64,000 nt of DNA from Sinohyriopsis cumingii (GCA_028554795.2 CM068842.1:54511608-54575607); one strand, 5' to 3'; positions 23,005-37,560 are shown, counted from the stretch's first letter. The notes: generated by a model not told the origin, from the sequence alone. Program-made: numbers and translations.

Positions 23005-26000
23005 CCTTTTTTTCCTAATAGTTATTTACATGTATCTTTTATTAGCAGCGAGATAATGGGAAGAAAACCAAGAAAACTTTCTAGTAACCTTTTTCATTAA
23101 ATAAAAAAATACCTGCGTTATAAGAAACTAACTTGTATATAGCAAACTTTGAAATACAGATTTCGAGGTGTTGAAAAAGACAAAATTTATTGTAGTTAGA
23201 GGTTTTATAATGGATTAAAATGTATAAGATCAGATTTTGAAATATCTGTGACAAACCTGGTGTTAACATTTGTTTTCACTTGGTATTTAGATTTTGACTC
23301 CCCCCCCCCCGAAAAAACATTTATCTCATCCAAGTTTCAGGATAAGAATAATGGGCTTTTTTTGATTCAAATAACAAGGATACAGCCAACTTTTTTTTAT
23401 TGTTTCTGACAAGAACTTGATTCCTTCACATTCAAACGGATTGAAAGGAAAATAAGATGCTAATCATTTTATTATATAACGACAGACATTAAATCCTTAG
23501 CCATTTATAATATAACAGTGAAATTATTTTTTTCTCAATAAATAGACTGTTAAGTACTGTATTATGCATGTCAAAATTAAACATTAAAACATTTTACCCC
23601 TTATAACAACACTGTTCCCTTCCCCATCAAATAATCAACAATTAGTTTAATTCCCAAGAACTATCATGTTTTACTGTATTTTACAAAGTAGCATCACCAT
23701 TCGCAACATAACATCTTGCACGAGTAAACACCTTCCATTACACTGTACTTTGCATATGTACCTAAATTGCCAACATTAATGAAGCAAACCATGACAAAAT
23801 GTGTATCGATCCGCATAATTGCCACCCCACCCCCATCCCAAACTGATGAAAATCCAATACGTTAATTAGTAAACAGTGTTTAATGTCATATGAGTGGGTT
23901 CGAAAGGAAGAAAAGTGGGACATAATGTAAGATCTATTGAAAAGATGAATCGAACTAGATACATGTATTGTACCTAAATAATAGAGGTGCACACTATTTC
24001 CAATTCAGAATAGTATTCTTTTTCCGTGGTGCATACCACTGTACTTTTTCACTGTACAGGTGTTTTGTTAGGTTCCACCAGTATGGAATACACGGAAATT
24101 CCCAGGATATATTGTTTTAAATTTAATATGAACAGCATGTTTTTATTTTTATGAGAAAATAATTCACCAAATTATTATATTTTTTTCACGGAACAGTTGT
24201 ACTTGTAAAATAAATTTTGGATATTACAAATAAAGTTGTGATCCTTTTAGTCTCATGCGAATATGGTGGCCAGTTAATTGATTTGAAAAGGCATTTGTCT
24301 CAGTCGAATGGGATTCTTTCGAAAATGCTTCGAAACAATTTTAACTTTGGAGGTTCTACTTGTCTGTCGTTCAGAGTGTTTTGCAACACGTCGAAATGTA
24401 GTGTCGTGAACAATAGTCATCTACCTTAATTCTTTCCTTTGAGAGGGTACCTTCAAGGAGACCCATTAGCCCATGCCTATTTATTATTGGAATAGAACTT
24501 CTCTCCATTGTTTTCAGGAATGACATACTACTGCTGCTTCTGCTTTGGATTTTAGTCGTATGTCGCCATTAGCCATGCACGATTCGAAGTTGTTAATTTT
24601 CCTTCCTTTTAGAAGTTTATTATTTTTCGTGTACTATGAGCACTTGTATTTAACAAAAGCTTTGCCGAATCCATTGGGCTTCGTGTGATCCCAATTCGGA
24701 TGTCCTCAGCGTCGTGAATTTGTAAACCGAACCAGTCAGCATCCTTTCAGGGCCAATAAATTTGCCCCGAAAGAGGGCTTTCTTGGGCCAGAATGAAAGC
24801 CCTATTTGATAGGTGAGCGTGTGTTTTGCGTGGTTGGGTGGGAAGGGGTGGATGTGTGGGTGCTATACTATGTAAGTTAAAGGTTTTGATATCAATGTTA
24901 TTTGTTGGGGATGGCAATTTCGTTTCTGTATACTCGGGTTTTGGGCGTTTGTTTTATTTGTTTGAGTTGGCTTTTTCTGGTTTTAAAGTCTTTCTTTTCC
25001 TGCTCCTTTTTGTTTTTAGTACCACATAAGAAGTCGTTGTTTCTTCTATGTATGATCATCATTATTTCTGCTGGTCTTGCCTTGTTCCCACGTCCTGTTG
25101 TGGTGTTGCTTTCTTTTATTTCAGCTACGTGTTACTGGACTTTCCCTTGTTTTGAGAAAAAGAAAACTTTGAGAACAGGGTGTCGGCTTTAGTGTAAGCG
25201 CAATCGTTTTACTTTCTAACGCTACAGTTTTTAGATCATAACTAGTGCAACAATTTAACATGCATATATCAGATTCATTTATCATAAGGTAAGTGACCAT
25301 TTAATTTTCGGAAAGGGGTGTGGAGGCAGCTACATTCTCTTGACCTGAGATGTTTGACTTTCTTTTATCTCAATGCAGTTCATTTTTTTCTCTCAAATAA
25401 TATAACCGACATGCGGTCAGTGAAATCGATTGAAGGTGGCAACTGAACATGTGACAGTTGCACGGCAAGATCACGGAGTTAAGATTACAGACCTCTATTA
25501 CTTGTCGCATATCAGACTTGTAGCATGACGAAAGGGTTGTCACGAGTGTAAACATTGAGGGTGCTACCTTCACAATTTAAGGGATTATAGTCAAACATGG
25601 ACAGAATGTAGTAGAACTATACTTGGTACTACACAGTAAATTCTTGGATCGATTAAAAGGATTGTCGAAAACACAATACTGTCATTAAATACGAACTTGT
25701 CGCGCCAAGTTCTCTAGCAGAAAACTCGGGAGATATCACTTGGGAATTAAATCTAACTGTTGCAAAAGGAAAACACAATATACGTTTGGCTTGCACGAAA
25801 ATGAAAGCAGTATACTTACTTGTTAGTAAACACCCACGTAAACTACATTGTCGCCTCTTAACTTCACCTTGGGTAGTATTTAATTTACCCGTAGTAATTT
25901 TAAATTATTAAAATTTAAATAACTGTAAATTCACATAAAAAATGCATGCCATTTATGCATTTCTGAAAATTACAAAATATTTGAATTGACAATATTTTTT

Positions 26001-26080
26001 ATGTACTGCAAACTTTCTAACATTATCCTATAAAAAGATTTTTTTTTGTTGCGCTAAAACGACCCCTACACTGCATGAAA
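23005..26080. other. PHKG: Intronic stretch between units A and B
   Basis: The first 1 kb belongs to unit A and pairs with 33857-34740. After that I see no gene. There is a C-run at 23301-23310, a low-copy repeat X copy near 25370, and short unrecognisable open frames (24217-24429, 24826-25192) without motifs. The latter overlap each other in different frames and are probably chance. Confidence 0.55.
25370..25600. repeat. Low-copy repeat X, copy 2
   Basis: 'catgcggtcagtgaaatcga' corresponds to 'catgcggtccgtgaaaccta' at 38120, and 'gttgcacggcaagatca' to 'gttgtgcggtaagatca' at 4490. It lies between units A and B, while copy 3 lies just before unit C, so it may mark a common larger ancestral unit. 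Confidence 0.45.
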
Positions 26081-26132
26081 CAAATTTTTAGTTTGAAAAA
26101 AAAAATGTCGACTTACAAGCTAGTATATACGA
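25990..26132 (-). mobile_element. Terminal part of a second pogo-like element
   Basis: In reverse complement the stretch begins with TA, then tcgtatatactagcttgtaa and gtcgacat. This matches the left end of the element at 17731 (ccgtctatactcgcttataa, gtcgactt). Further in, 'agtgtaggggtcgttttagcg' matches 'aagtagggtcgtcctataagcg'. A TA follows at 26133-26134. I cannot find the opposite end, so this is a fragment or strongly diverged. Confidence 0.55.
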
Positions 26133-27735
26133 TAGTTGATCATAAATGAAAATAATGCCAAGGTTGACATTGGATATATTTACTATGACGACGGTCTTTG
26201 AAATTTGTGTTGTCATTGCTTCCATGAATGGTCATAGTGACATGGGGTTTACACCAAAGGACTTCTGATAATCTTTCCTTGGTCCTAGATGGAAAGGGTC
26301 CCAATTTTGCATCGAATATGACCACGAGAGCAACCAGTTTGAATATCTGTTAATACTGAAGACAAGCTTTTCAACACACAGCAGTTACACGGAAGAAATG
26401 GTCCTGTCTTGAATTCATAGATGTACTTTTTGCCAAGTAGAAGATCCATCCTTTCGATGGACTGTTGTTTTTTTAATGGCAAAATGTTTTTTAAAAAAGC
26501 AAATATTTTAGTATTTTAAATTTGCAACCACCTTAGAATTGTTGAAAATTCATCAGTAGTAAATGAAATTTCATTATTAACGCTGCATCTTATTTTGCAG
26601 TTTGTTGTACTTTAATTTTCTTTGGTCTGTCACACACACACACACACACACACAGAGAGTTTGGAAACAGTTATATATAAAGAAATCTGACAAGTAATAA
26701 TCCGAAATAAGGCTCCAAGGGTACCTTGACGCATCTAAATCCAGCACCACAAAGTAAACAGAGCTGACTAGTAACATGTATGTTTTCTAAAGATTGGGTT
26801 TGTCGATACTGAAAACAATAATGCAGAATTCATTGACGGCAAATGTCTACCAACTTTAGTCACCTTTATCAGGTGTCACTGTAAATAAATGTTTACATGT
26901 TTCCATGACAACAAAATAAAACTTCCAAGATAAGAATGTGAATGAAAATGTTTGAGATATGAAGCCCAGCCATTCTTGATGGCGAAAGTCAATAACTCAT
27001 AAAGAGGGATAGTTTTATCGTTTAAACTCTTCGATTATTTTGAGTGCATTGCTAAGAGATAAAAATATAGTCTGTGATTTATATTAATATGTAAGCAAAC
27101 CTTGACCATTGTACCGTTGGTCATTTATCAGTGTTGACCTTACATTGGTGGATTTTAATATTCATAGTTTACCCCAGAATTGCAAGATTCATCAACCATT
27201 TTTGTATTCTTACTTTAAAATGTGATAAATAGTGGCCATATCCAGGTTTCAGTATTACTTATAATACTTGTCCTTATTCTGGGTGAGATATGACTCAGCA
27301 CATTTCTTGTTGGGTCTCAGTAATATCATCGACTGAAAACGTGCCTTGGTGTTAGGTTCTTCACTTGCGCAAAAGAGACAAAAAAGACCTGGGGTTTTTT
27401 GCTTTCGTACATGTTATGCCAGATAGGATTAAATAAAATCGGTGTACCAGATAAGTGATTTTACTACAGCAACTTTTAAAGACTTAAAAGTTTTCTTCTT
27501 CCATTTTTGTCAGAATAGCGATCATACATCATCATCTTTTGGCTTCGTTGATGCTAGAGAAAGCATGTATAATTCCTACAAAGTCTTGACTGGAATTTCG
27601 TTACAGTGTAGTTGAGTGTAGTATTTATTTGGGACTAGGTCGTGTCTCAGACCAGATGAGTTGTAGCAGGAAAGACTGGTATATTTCACTATTGTTGCTC
27701 ATTAGAGTATCTTTGTCATGATTGTGGTGGTGGTG

Positions 27736-27753
27736 TGTGTGTGTGTGTGTGTC

Positions 27754-27791
<38 letters not shown>
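27736..27791. repeat. (GT)n/(GA)n compound microsatellite
   Basis: About 8 GT repeats followed by about 14 GA repeats. They create the spurious SLSLSLSHTDTHTHTH open frame on the minus strand. Confidence 0.9.
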
Positions 27792-28450
27792 CACAATAAC
27801 ATGAGTAGGGAAGGGTAGTTGCATCTACTTGGAATTTATTGATTGAAATTAGTAATATAAGAGGATTTGACGCTAATGTCAACACAAACAAAAGAAACTG
27901 CTTAGTTGTCCAAGTTGTCTAGGCCAGGTTTTAATAATTGTCACTGATTTTAGAATCACGGAGAAATCATAAAGGAAGATGCGCGATGATGGCGTGGTTT
28001 CAACACCATGCTTGCCCAGTTTGGGTTATTTTGTGTCTAGTGGATGGAAGCGGAAATGTTGATGCTAAATTCATCATGATAGTGAATAAGATAGTGAATA
28101 AATGTATGTATTATTAGGAGAGCAAACATATATTGTTGTGGGTGGCAGGAAATTTGTTTATTTAATATTTATGACTAGATGCGGACTAGCATTTTCCTTG
28201 AAAAGAGAACATTGAGAAGAAATACTAATTGACTGGTTTTTAGGTTACATTTTAAGTTACCCCCCCCCCATTTAAAAAAAAACAACAGTATTTATACTAA
28301 ATATACTTAGATGAAAACTTTACTGTGTAGTATTATCAGGGACAACTGTTAACATAGCTCACCGTCCCCTCGGGTGATGTTAACAGTCTGTAGAGATTAA
28401 AATCAGTCTGCTGATGAAGTCCTTAGTACGAAGACGAAAGCTTCAGATTA

Positions 28451-28454
<4 letters not shown>

Positions 28455-28536
<82 letters not shown>
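28455..28536. repeat. (TA)n microsatellite
   Basis: About 41 TA repeats, the longest such array in the window. No equivalent is seen at the matching place in unit A. Confidence 0.95.
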
Positions 28537-28538
<2 letters not shown>

Positions 28539-28769
28539 AGTAATGAGATCTCTGCATATTAATCATAATGAGATAATCTTGGATCCCATTGTTTTTCTTA
28601 TCACTCTGGAAGTCACACTTTTTTCTGGTGTTGATCAAACTTGGAACACTAGATAACATCATCAGGCTGTCAGATAAGTTCATTAACGCACAAAAGTCAA
28701 ATCTACGTTGGGGTTTTCACCGAAAGACTTAATGTGATCTTTAGTTGGTGCTAAATTAAAATGATTTGT

Positions 28770-28970
28770 TTGGATTTAACCCCATTTCTTAGCGCATGAT
28801 ACATGGGATGGAGGAAGACCCAGGGGAAATCCCGATATGAATCACATTAATCTACCTGTAAGCTTTCTCACATGTCCATCTTGACCGATCTCGAGAGTCG
28901 AACTCGAGGTGAGATGGCAGTGATCAGTAAAATGGAGTGCTTTAGACCACTCAGCCACCCAGGGACTCGA
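28770..28970 (-). repeat. SINE family A, degenerate
   Basis: Reverse family A order: 'ggatttaaccccatttctta', 'ggaggaagacccagggga', 'aagctttctcacatgtccat', 'ggtgagatggcagtgatca', 'tttagaccactcagccac'. Many substitutions and a few gaps. Confidence 0.8.
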
Positions 28971-29222
28971 GTGAAAAGGTGCTGATCAGACATGCAAAAT
29001 TTGGCCACCAAAATGACCATCTTGAAAATCTTGATATTGCAACGTGTTCTAGATAGATTATCATGTTGATAAAGGATTTCATGAAAAGATTTCCAATGAT
29101 ATCAGCTTGACCAAATATGAAGATAGTGCTGATTTCACATCCAGTATAACCACCATGGTTACCAACGTGAAAACCTTGTTTTTAATATTCTTCAATGAAA
29201 AGTTATATCAACATTCATTTTC

Positions 29223-29467
29223 GGGGCCCCTGGTGGCTGAGTAGTCGAAAGTGCTTGCCTTTACCGATCACAGCCGTCTCAGCTCAGTCGGCGTGGGTTA
29301 GAGTCTCGGGCTTGGCCGTTGTGGGCATGTGAAAAGGCTGCCGATAGTTTCCGTGGGTTGGCGGTTCTTACTGGGATTTTGCAGGGTTCTTCCTCCACCG
29401 GTTATACTGGACACGATGTACAGCCTATGTTGCGCTGAGAAATGCCGTTAAACCCAATACAACAACA
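29223..29467 (+). repeat. SINE family A, full length
   Basis: Begins GGGGCCCCTGGTGGCTGAG and ends with a CAACAAC tail. Flanking 'acattcattttc' and 'acatagcattttc' are an imperfect target duplication. Confidence 0.88.
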
Positions 29468-29921
29468 TAGCATTTTCACAAGAGAACATCTTTATATCTA
29501 TTTGGTTTAACGTACTAAATAAATTTGGTGATGATCTAACTTCTAGAATGGCCAACATTTTTGAAAATCTCGTTATTGCTTCTTTTCCTTGATAGATGGT
29601 CTTATTGTCATGGGGTTTTGGTGTTGTTGATGAAGTACATCAAGTCAGATATTGGACTGTCCCAAAGAATGCCATTTATGTAGAGAATTTTGACCATATA
29701 TTTGAATGACTTAAAGTTTTTACTGTCATCCTTTACAGGATATTTTTAAATATCTTTTTTTAATACCTTTTAAAGAATTCTACAAAATATGAAGGCAATG
29801 CGACATACTGGGTTGTCCTACAGTATCTTTACCTATATAAACAAAATTAATAATATATTTAGATTAAATGTTATTCTTTAACTGTTATTACCAAAGTTAT
29901 TTTTTTAATATATTTTCGTTG

Positions 29922-30115
29922 GAGCGGGGATAGCGCAGTGGCTAACAGGCCGAATTCTTGACCGAAAGGGGGTGCATTTAAATCGTTCAATGTGCCTGCG
30001 TCTGTATGGTGGTTTGGCTTTGGGCAACACTTAACTCCATTTGTCTCGGTACCCGCTTGTGTTGTAGTGCTATGCAGCACGTAACCATGCTAAGCTAGTT
30101 GATTTTCATTTTGAA
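29922..30115 (+). repeat. tRNA-headed SINE-like repeat, family C (unit B copy)
   Basis: 'ggggatagcgcagtggctaa' and 'tttggctttgggcaacactt' repeat the unit A element at 20782-20990, with the same downstream text ('ctagttgattttcattttga'). Confidence 0.6.
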
Positions 30116-30302
30116 ATCAGATTATTTTTGTCTATTCATTTATACGAGATTGTGTTTCTGCAGGTTTTAGAACTGAAATCTAAACCACTCATTGCCATTT
30201 GCATCGAATATTAATTACAACTGAGTGAAATATTAGTTGTAATAAGTAATTAGATACTTTGGAGAGTCATTGTTCAGCTCCAGGTCACATACCAGGATGA
30301 CA

Positions 30303-30305
<3 letters not shown>

Positions 30306-30356
<51 letters not shown>
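30306..30356. repeat. (TA)n microsatellite
   Basis: About 25 TA repeats within unit B, just after the 'cacataccaggatgacagtg' block shared with units A and C. Confidence 0.95.
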
Positions 30357-30359
<3 letters not shown>

Positions 30360-30696
30360 CTGGTTTGAGTCCACCTGCTTATTAAGCAACTAATGAAATC
30401 GGCTCAGACTGAGTGACTTGCTGACTGCACGTATTCATTTATCAAATCCCATGAAGACCACACACATACATGAAACATTGGAGTTCTCTGTATAATATTT
30501 ACATTACTTTTCATGCCTCTGATTGTGCGTATTTTAAATTTTCAGGTTTGTTAAAGAGAACTCATATATTTGCTTGCATAGATCAGTTATCAATATATGT
30601 TAGTATTTTAGGAAATTTTAGTGTTTTAGGACATATTCCACGAATACCGTTCAGAAAAGAAGAAATGATGGACAAATAAACGTAAGACAAGGTGTA

Positions 30697-32108
<1,412 letters not shown>

Positions 32109-33639
32109 GACATTTTTTTTTAGAAAATAGATTGACCTTGACTGTTAGTTTATAAACGCCAGGTGTTGATCTAAATCCTGACCTTGTTTCAGAATGTGTA
32201 GCAACCTTCGTAAACAGGTTCTATTTTATTTTAAAATGATTGGTTGTTTACAATGTTATGATGGGACTTGTAAGGGTTTTCGCTAGTGTCACACTGGGTA
32301 AACGTGAGCTGTAAGAAGTACTTGCTTCTGTAAACTTTTAGAAGATGATGACGTGACCCTTGTTTACGTTTTAGAAAGCCCATGATTTGGAGAATTAATC
32401 AGTAGAAGTTGGGCTGTTAAATTGTTAGTTGTATGTTGTATTATTTGGAGTTATTTCAGATTACTTGGTTTGGAGTTATTTCAAATTACTTGGATTCAAA
32501 AGGATTAATTCTATTATTTTTCTGGAAAATGCGTGTGCTCATGTAATATTGTGGAACAAGGACAGTTGTTTTTATCAAAATTTATTCAGCTATCATAAAC
32601 CGGAGTGATAATTCTTATTTCTACAAGGAACTGTAGACTTTAACACTACAGATTGTAGCATACGTCATCGTCTTCCATCTTGGATTCTTCGTCGGGATTC
32701 GAACGTGAAATCAGTAGAACATTTTGTTATTAGGACTAAAATTTTATTTTCGGATCATTTTTGGATTTGATTTAATAAAATCGTAAGTTATTTTTTTCTT
32801 CATTTTTACAGAATTTTTCTTGGGAAATAAATTGTCCTTTTTTTTAAAGCTTGTTGTTTTCAATCTTTCTTGTGTTACTGTTTATTCTAGCGTAAACAAG
32901 TGACATAAGATTTCTCATTTGTGATTTTTGTTAAGGGATCCTCCTTTTTATCCTGCTTTTGCCATATGTTTGATGCTATGTTGTGTTTTTACGTTCCCTG
33001 TGTATTTTTAGGACTGGTGCGATTAATCAAATCGATTCTTGGTTGTCTAATCGCTCTGTGTGTCTGTATAATAAAACTTCCTATTTTTTTCGTCATCTTT
33101 CCTGTCCTTTTTTTTTTTTTAGAGCTGACTCATTTTTAAAATAGTTTCACTTTGGATCTGCCAAGATGTTTGATAAGCAGTGTTAATTATTTAAGTTGAT
33201 TACGTAACATCAGACACCATTTTTAGAAACCGATTACGCACTGTAAAGTGACCCAGTATTCCAAGCGTCCAAGTAATTAGTGTCCGAAGGCGTGATTTGA
33301 TACAGCCATACTATTCGTCCAGAACTTGTGGAGGTGTGGCCTCTTTGCCCTCCGATCATTTTGAACTGTACAATGTAAGATTAGGGGTTGGTGTTACATG
33401 CACGACTGTGCGAAAACCACTTAAATCTTAATTGGCTAAGGTTAGGAGTTAGACGTATATGGCCTAACACGTCTATAATGTAAGATCAGTTAGTGGCACA
33501 CAGTAAAGTTTTGATTTTTAGCTCTCTGTCAGCAGGGTTTACATGTCATCATACGTTTTTACATCCTATTTGTGCCTGAACTATACATGTATTTGCAGAA
33601 TTGCTTATTTCTGACCATAATGGGCAAGTCTCCATGTTA

Positions 33640-33704
33640 TGACTACTTGTACATTTTAGCATAGACAATGGCAGAATTTTAGTTGCCTGGTTGGAGCGTA
33701 AAAA
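33640..33704 (+). other. Damaged leader of alternative exon B
   Basis: The segment matching the start of exons A and C is present ('agacaatggcagaatt', 'gcctggttggagcgtaaaa'). But its ATG opens a frame that stops after four codons, and one extra A in 'aaaaaatgaac' relative to A shifts the frame before the conserved part. The upstream 11-12 residues of A and C are therefore lost here. Confidence 0.65.
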
Positions 33705-33856
33705 ATGAACGAAATGCTTGACAAAGGGTCCTTTGCTGATCTTCAGACCAGTATTGAAAGAAAAATTCTAAAACAGTCAAGTGATGAATTCACATTAACG
33801 TTCGAGACAGAAAAAGGAGCTACATCTGTATATATTTTGAAAGAGATCCGTGGCAT
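33705..33856 (+). CDS. PHKG: Candidate alternative first coding exon B of PHKG (shortened start)
   Basis: Encodes 50 codons plus two bases: MNEMLDKGSFADLQTS at the start and GATSVYILKEIRG at the end. The donor GTAAGT begins at 33857 and leaves phase 2, so joining to exon 2 at 46057 gives IRGIGVSSVV. The core is free of indels relative to exons A and C, although the surrounding duplication has many, which argues for coding constraint. The start used here is the first Met in the conserved frame, because the leader is frameshifted. A Cys-to-Arg change precedes the loop glycine. It could be a functional shorter isoform or an early pseudo-exon. Confidence 0.58.
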
Positions 33857-34734
33857 GTAAGTATTTGTTTCTTCCCGTCGCACCAACGTGATTTACATAT
33901 ACAATTTTTTAAAAATAGAGATAATGGGAATAAAACCAGTACAAATTCTGCTATAAACTGAACCATTCAATTAACTTACGAAAGTTGTTGATGGAAAACT
34001 TGGACATATTCAAAGGTTTGCAACACAAAAAAAACCCCACAAAAAACCACACGAAGATTCCATAGCTCGGTGTTTTGTAATGGATTTACAAGTACAAAAT
34101 CAACCTCGAATTTTCAGTAATATACGTTTTATACGAATCAGTGACAAACCTATTGTTGCGTTTTCAGTTCGTTATTTAGTTTCTGTAAATTCTCCCCCTC
34201 CCCCACCATGAATGAATGAAACAAAGGCTGTTATCGGAATTGCAGGATGAGAACTGACTCCTGACTACTCAATGGTACAGTAATCAGGACACATTGAAAA
34301 ATGTAATATTTTTCAGTAAATAACATGTTACGTTCAAGTATTACATAAAAAATTACCAGTACAAAAACACTTCATCCACCCTCCAATGAACTCTATTTTT
34401 TGAATCACAAGAATGAGTAAAATTTCGTTTACAACATAAGTAAAGTTAACACCTGGCATTAGATTACCGTGCATATGAACCTAAATTTCCAAACTTAAGT
34501 GAAAGAAGGAATGACACAAAAATAAAAATAAATACCGAGCAGTATAATTGTAAAGCTTCTCCCAGAAACCTAATGAAAACAGATACGTTAATTAGTAATT
34601 AGTGTTTAACGCCTTAATAGTTTTTCTGAAAAGAACAAAGGTGGGACACGAAGTGGCTATATAAGATGCACATGGTACATGTACAATACCTAAATAGCAT
34701 GAAACCGTATATTTTAACTGTTGTTAATATCAAT

Positions 34735-34800
34735 GCATAAGCTGTATGGCTCGCGGGCTGCATCCGGCCCGTGACCTGGCTTTATCCATTAAATTACATC
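34735..34800. mobile_element. hAT-like terminal remnant
   Basis: 'ggctcgcgggctgcatccgg' followed by 'cccgtgacctgg' resembles the GC-rich palindromic block found near the ends of many animal hAT transposons. No transposase or second end is visible nearby. Low certainty. Confidence 0.3.
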
Positions 34801-35437
34801 AGAGGACGTGGCTTTAAAATTCACTTATCCGGCTTGCCCGCTGGAGGAAGGTGCCCATGCATGCTCTCAGTACTGATATCACCAGCCAAATAGAACGTTC
34901 GCCTAATTTTGTTGGCAGTAGTGTTCATTTCATCCTCTTAAATATGACCAGATTTCACCGATTGATTTTTACGAGGCAACTAACGTTTGTTCACTTCCTA
35001 ATAAAATAGCGTCTTCTGATATCGTTGTGCCTTAGTCACACCGCAGCTTAACAGTTGTTATTATTATTATTAGTTGTAGTATTCCACTTTTAATGGCATA
35101 TCGATGTTGAAATCAAACTGAGAAAGCTTTCGTCTCTTTAGGGATTTCTGTTCGAATCGTCACCAGTTTATTTCAAAGGTCATTACTACAAAAATGGGTG
35201 TAGTGTATTTGCCGAACATTCACAGGTGCTGCTCGATAGAACATCGGTTTTCTGTGAAATTGTGTCAGAGTAGCCTTCAGAGCGACATTTCTTTCCACAA
35301 GATTAATACCGTCATAAGGGTCAATTCCTTATTAGTAATGCTGGCTTCGTGCCTGTTTACTCAAGTCTAGCCTTTCACTATTCTGCCGAATGGCCCTGAC
35401 TGACCAAAAACAAACAAGGGGACATCGTCCATGTTTG

Positions 35438-35457
35438 TGTGTGTGTGTGTGTGTGTG
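35438..35457. repeat. (GT)n microsatellite
   Basis: About 10 GT repeats. Nothing else recognisable is seen in the surrounding 34.8-36.2 kb stretch. Confidence 0.85.
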
Positions 35458-36259
35458 GAAACGAGGCGCTTTACACAGAGAACGGTTACGTGCTTCGAGA
35501 ATTTCACGGGTGTTCGACCCGGAGGCTCGGGTCCCTTGAGAGCCCTATAAATTAACTGATAATATTTTATCACACCTCTGCTACTTTACACCTAAAAAGA
35601 ATTTATAGTAAAAGTGATCATCTAGAATGTTTTTCTTGCACCATAGACTTCCTAAATAGATTTCATTTCAATACTGGAGGTGGCAGATAGCATTATCTGA
35701 GAGTCATGTCTTCTAAGTTTTTGTGACTAATTTTTGTATCTCTAAATGTGAATATTCATGCAGCAGTTAAAATCCAGCATGGCATAAATATTTGTAAGCA
35801 TCGGCGTATGCGTGCATTAATGTTTTCAGAAACATCCGTTATCATAATTAAAAAGACATTAATATGTAGTAAATGCATATATTGACATATATTTTGTCTC
35901 AAGTTTTAACGCATAAAAAATCCATCAGTAGTCTCAGAATTCATATAAACGATAAAATGATCCATGTTATCTTTGTTACAAATGTCAACGAAATCATGTG
36001 AAGATTGTTGAAACTTAATAATAATAATAATGTCTTTAATGTTTGAGAATGACACGGTTAGGAATTTTTTTTTAGCCCCATGTGGAGATCAATTATCTAC
36101 ATATGTACCTGTAGGCAGATATATAAAATACAGTTGGAACAAACATTCAAAAAATATATAATGGATTCATGTACGTACGAGCAGCTAAGTATTGATTCAG
36201 CAATCGGAGCATTTTGTTACTTACGCGCATGAATGAAAGCTTTGTCATTCACACCTACA

Positions 36260-36260
<1 letters not shown>

Positions 36261-36330
<70 letters not shown>
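36261..36330. repeat. (TA)n microsatellite
   Basis: About 35 TA repeats directly beside the end of the minus-strand CR1-like LINE. Confidence 0.95.
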
Positions 36331-36333
<3 letters not shown>

Positions 36334-36334
36334 T

Positions 36335-37560
36335 TCCAAATGATTGGACTGGATAAAGTCGAATTATTTTGATACAGTTCAGTTTGGGGCTTAGGAAGAA
36401 GAAAGTTGTTAGATGACGTGGAGCGTAACATTGATAGACTAGAAACTGTATTGATATTATTTGTCCTTTTACGGAGCAGATTATTGACATAGTTGGAAAC
36501 TTTATACATAAATTTAGCCTTTCTTAAAAATATATAGTCATGATCTTCAAATCATTCATACATTCGTGAAATTCCGTTGTCATGGATGATTCAGATTACA
36601 TTCGTGGAACTCCGTTGTCATGGAGTTGTCATGGATAATTCAGATGGCTCGTTTTGAAACTTGTAACAGATTTGTTTTAGAAGCATTACCCCTTGTACTG
36701 TTGCAGTAGTCCAGATGAGGCTGAATATAACTTTTGTGAACCATTATCCTGTAGTTCAAATTAGAAATTCTTTAAATTTATTTTAGTAATCCGATTTTCT
36801 GAGCCATTTTTGGGGGTAACCTTATTGATATGTTTTGACCATAACTTAATGTGATCAGTTTAAACTCCCAAAAGTTATCTTGCGTTACATTTTTCAGGTC
36901 GACTTTATTAAAATCGATGTGGAGAATATTATATTTAATTCTGTCAAGTTTTTGTTGAGTGGTTAACAGCGTCATTTTGCTTTTGTCAAAATTACCGACC
37001 CTTCCTTTCTGTCTGCACCATTTAGAGTTTTACAGCAGCATTACGTAAGTTTCTTTCGATAGTAGCTTTAGACGAATTAATATATAAGGTTATGTTATCA
37101 AGATAAAGATCTGTTTCAGTATTTACTGTATGGAAATACAGATCATTTATAAACATAATACATAGTCGTGACCCTAGATTTGATCCGAGAGGTACTCAAC
37201 TTGTCACAAGCTTTTTGTCTGCATGACGCAGCTTATGTCAGCTTTTTTTTTTTACTTCCTTTTAAATACGATTTAAACGTTTTTGACAGTGTATTGTGAA
37301 TATAAAAGATTAACTCGTGTATAAGATAAAATTTTCATTAACAAACGTTTCGTTTTAACATGTTCTGTACAATAGCAATACCTTAATCGGGTACTGCATC
37401 CATTGGTTCATACGGTTTATCTTGACTGGAATTTTGTTATATGGGAGACTTATTATCTGATCCACCAATTTTGATCCAAGTAAATGAAATCTTTAATGAA
37501 CTTGTGAAAACAGTCATTCGTTTCGTATGATCGTCTTTCTTTTGGTGAAAGCCCACTGTT
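36335..37560 (-). mobile_element. CR1-like LINE fragment (reverse transcriptase C-terminal half)
   Basis: On the minus strand, broken frames read GSNLGSRLCIMFINDLYFHT (the GxPQGSxLGPxLFxxFINDL motif), LYLDNITLYINSS (in place of the catalytic YADD/YVDD), and the thumb region MTLLTTQQKLDRIKYNILHI with FNKVDLKNVTQDNFWEFK. The end has LSPKLNCIKIIRL. The order and spacing fit CR1-group LINEs. Catalytic Asp residues are changed and there are many stops, so it is dead. The exact 5' limit is uncertain. Confidence 0.7.

Larger units (their letters stand above)
16340..24000 (+). repeat. Segmental duplication unit A (contains alternative exon A)
   Basis: Blocks pair in order with unit B: 16370-16540 with 26610-26780, 17400-17720 with 27440-27880, 19450-19530 with 27980-28070, 19880-20400 with 28610-29220, 20782-21170 with 29915-30260, 22010-22080 with 30540-30600, 22330-22955 with 33110-33856, 23225-23310 with 34125-34205, and 23740-23900 with 34465-34610. 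From about 21170 to 23010 unit C (39330-41370) also matches. Copies are clearly diverged, with many indels outside the exons. Confidence 0.75.
28590..29640. repeat. Dispersed satellite of about 140 bp in unit B, cut by two SINEs
   Basis: Monomers are marked by 'ggccaccaaaatgaccatc' (about 29002), 'accaccatggttaccaac' (about 29149) and 'tggccaacatttttgaaa' (about 29548). It is paralogous to 19870-20400 of unit A and is interrupted by the SINE A copies at 28770-28970 and 29223-29467. Confidence 0.65.

Noticed and set aside
27625-27891. SLSLSL/HTHTHT frames at 6478, 27625 and 58739
   Set aside because: Translations of (CT)n, (CA)n and (GT)n arrays.
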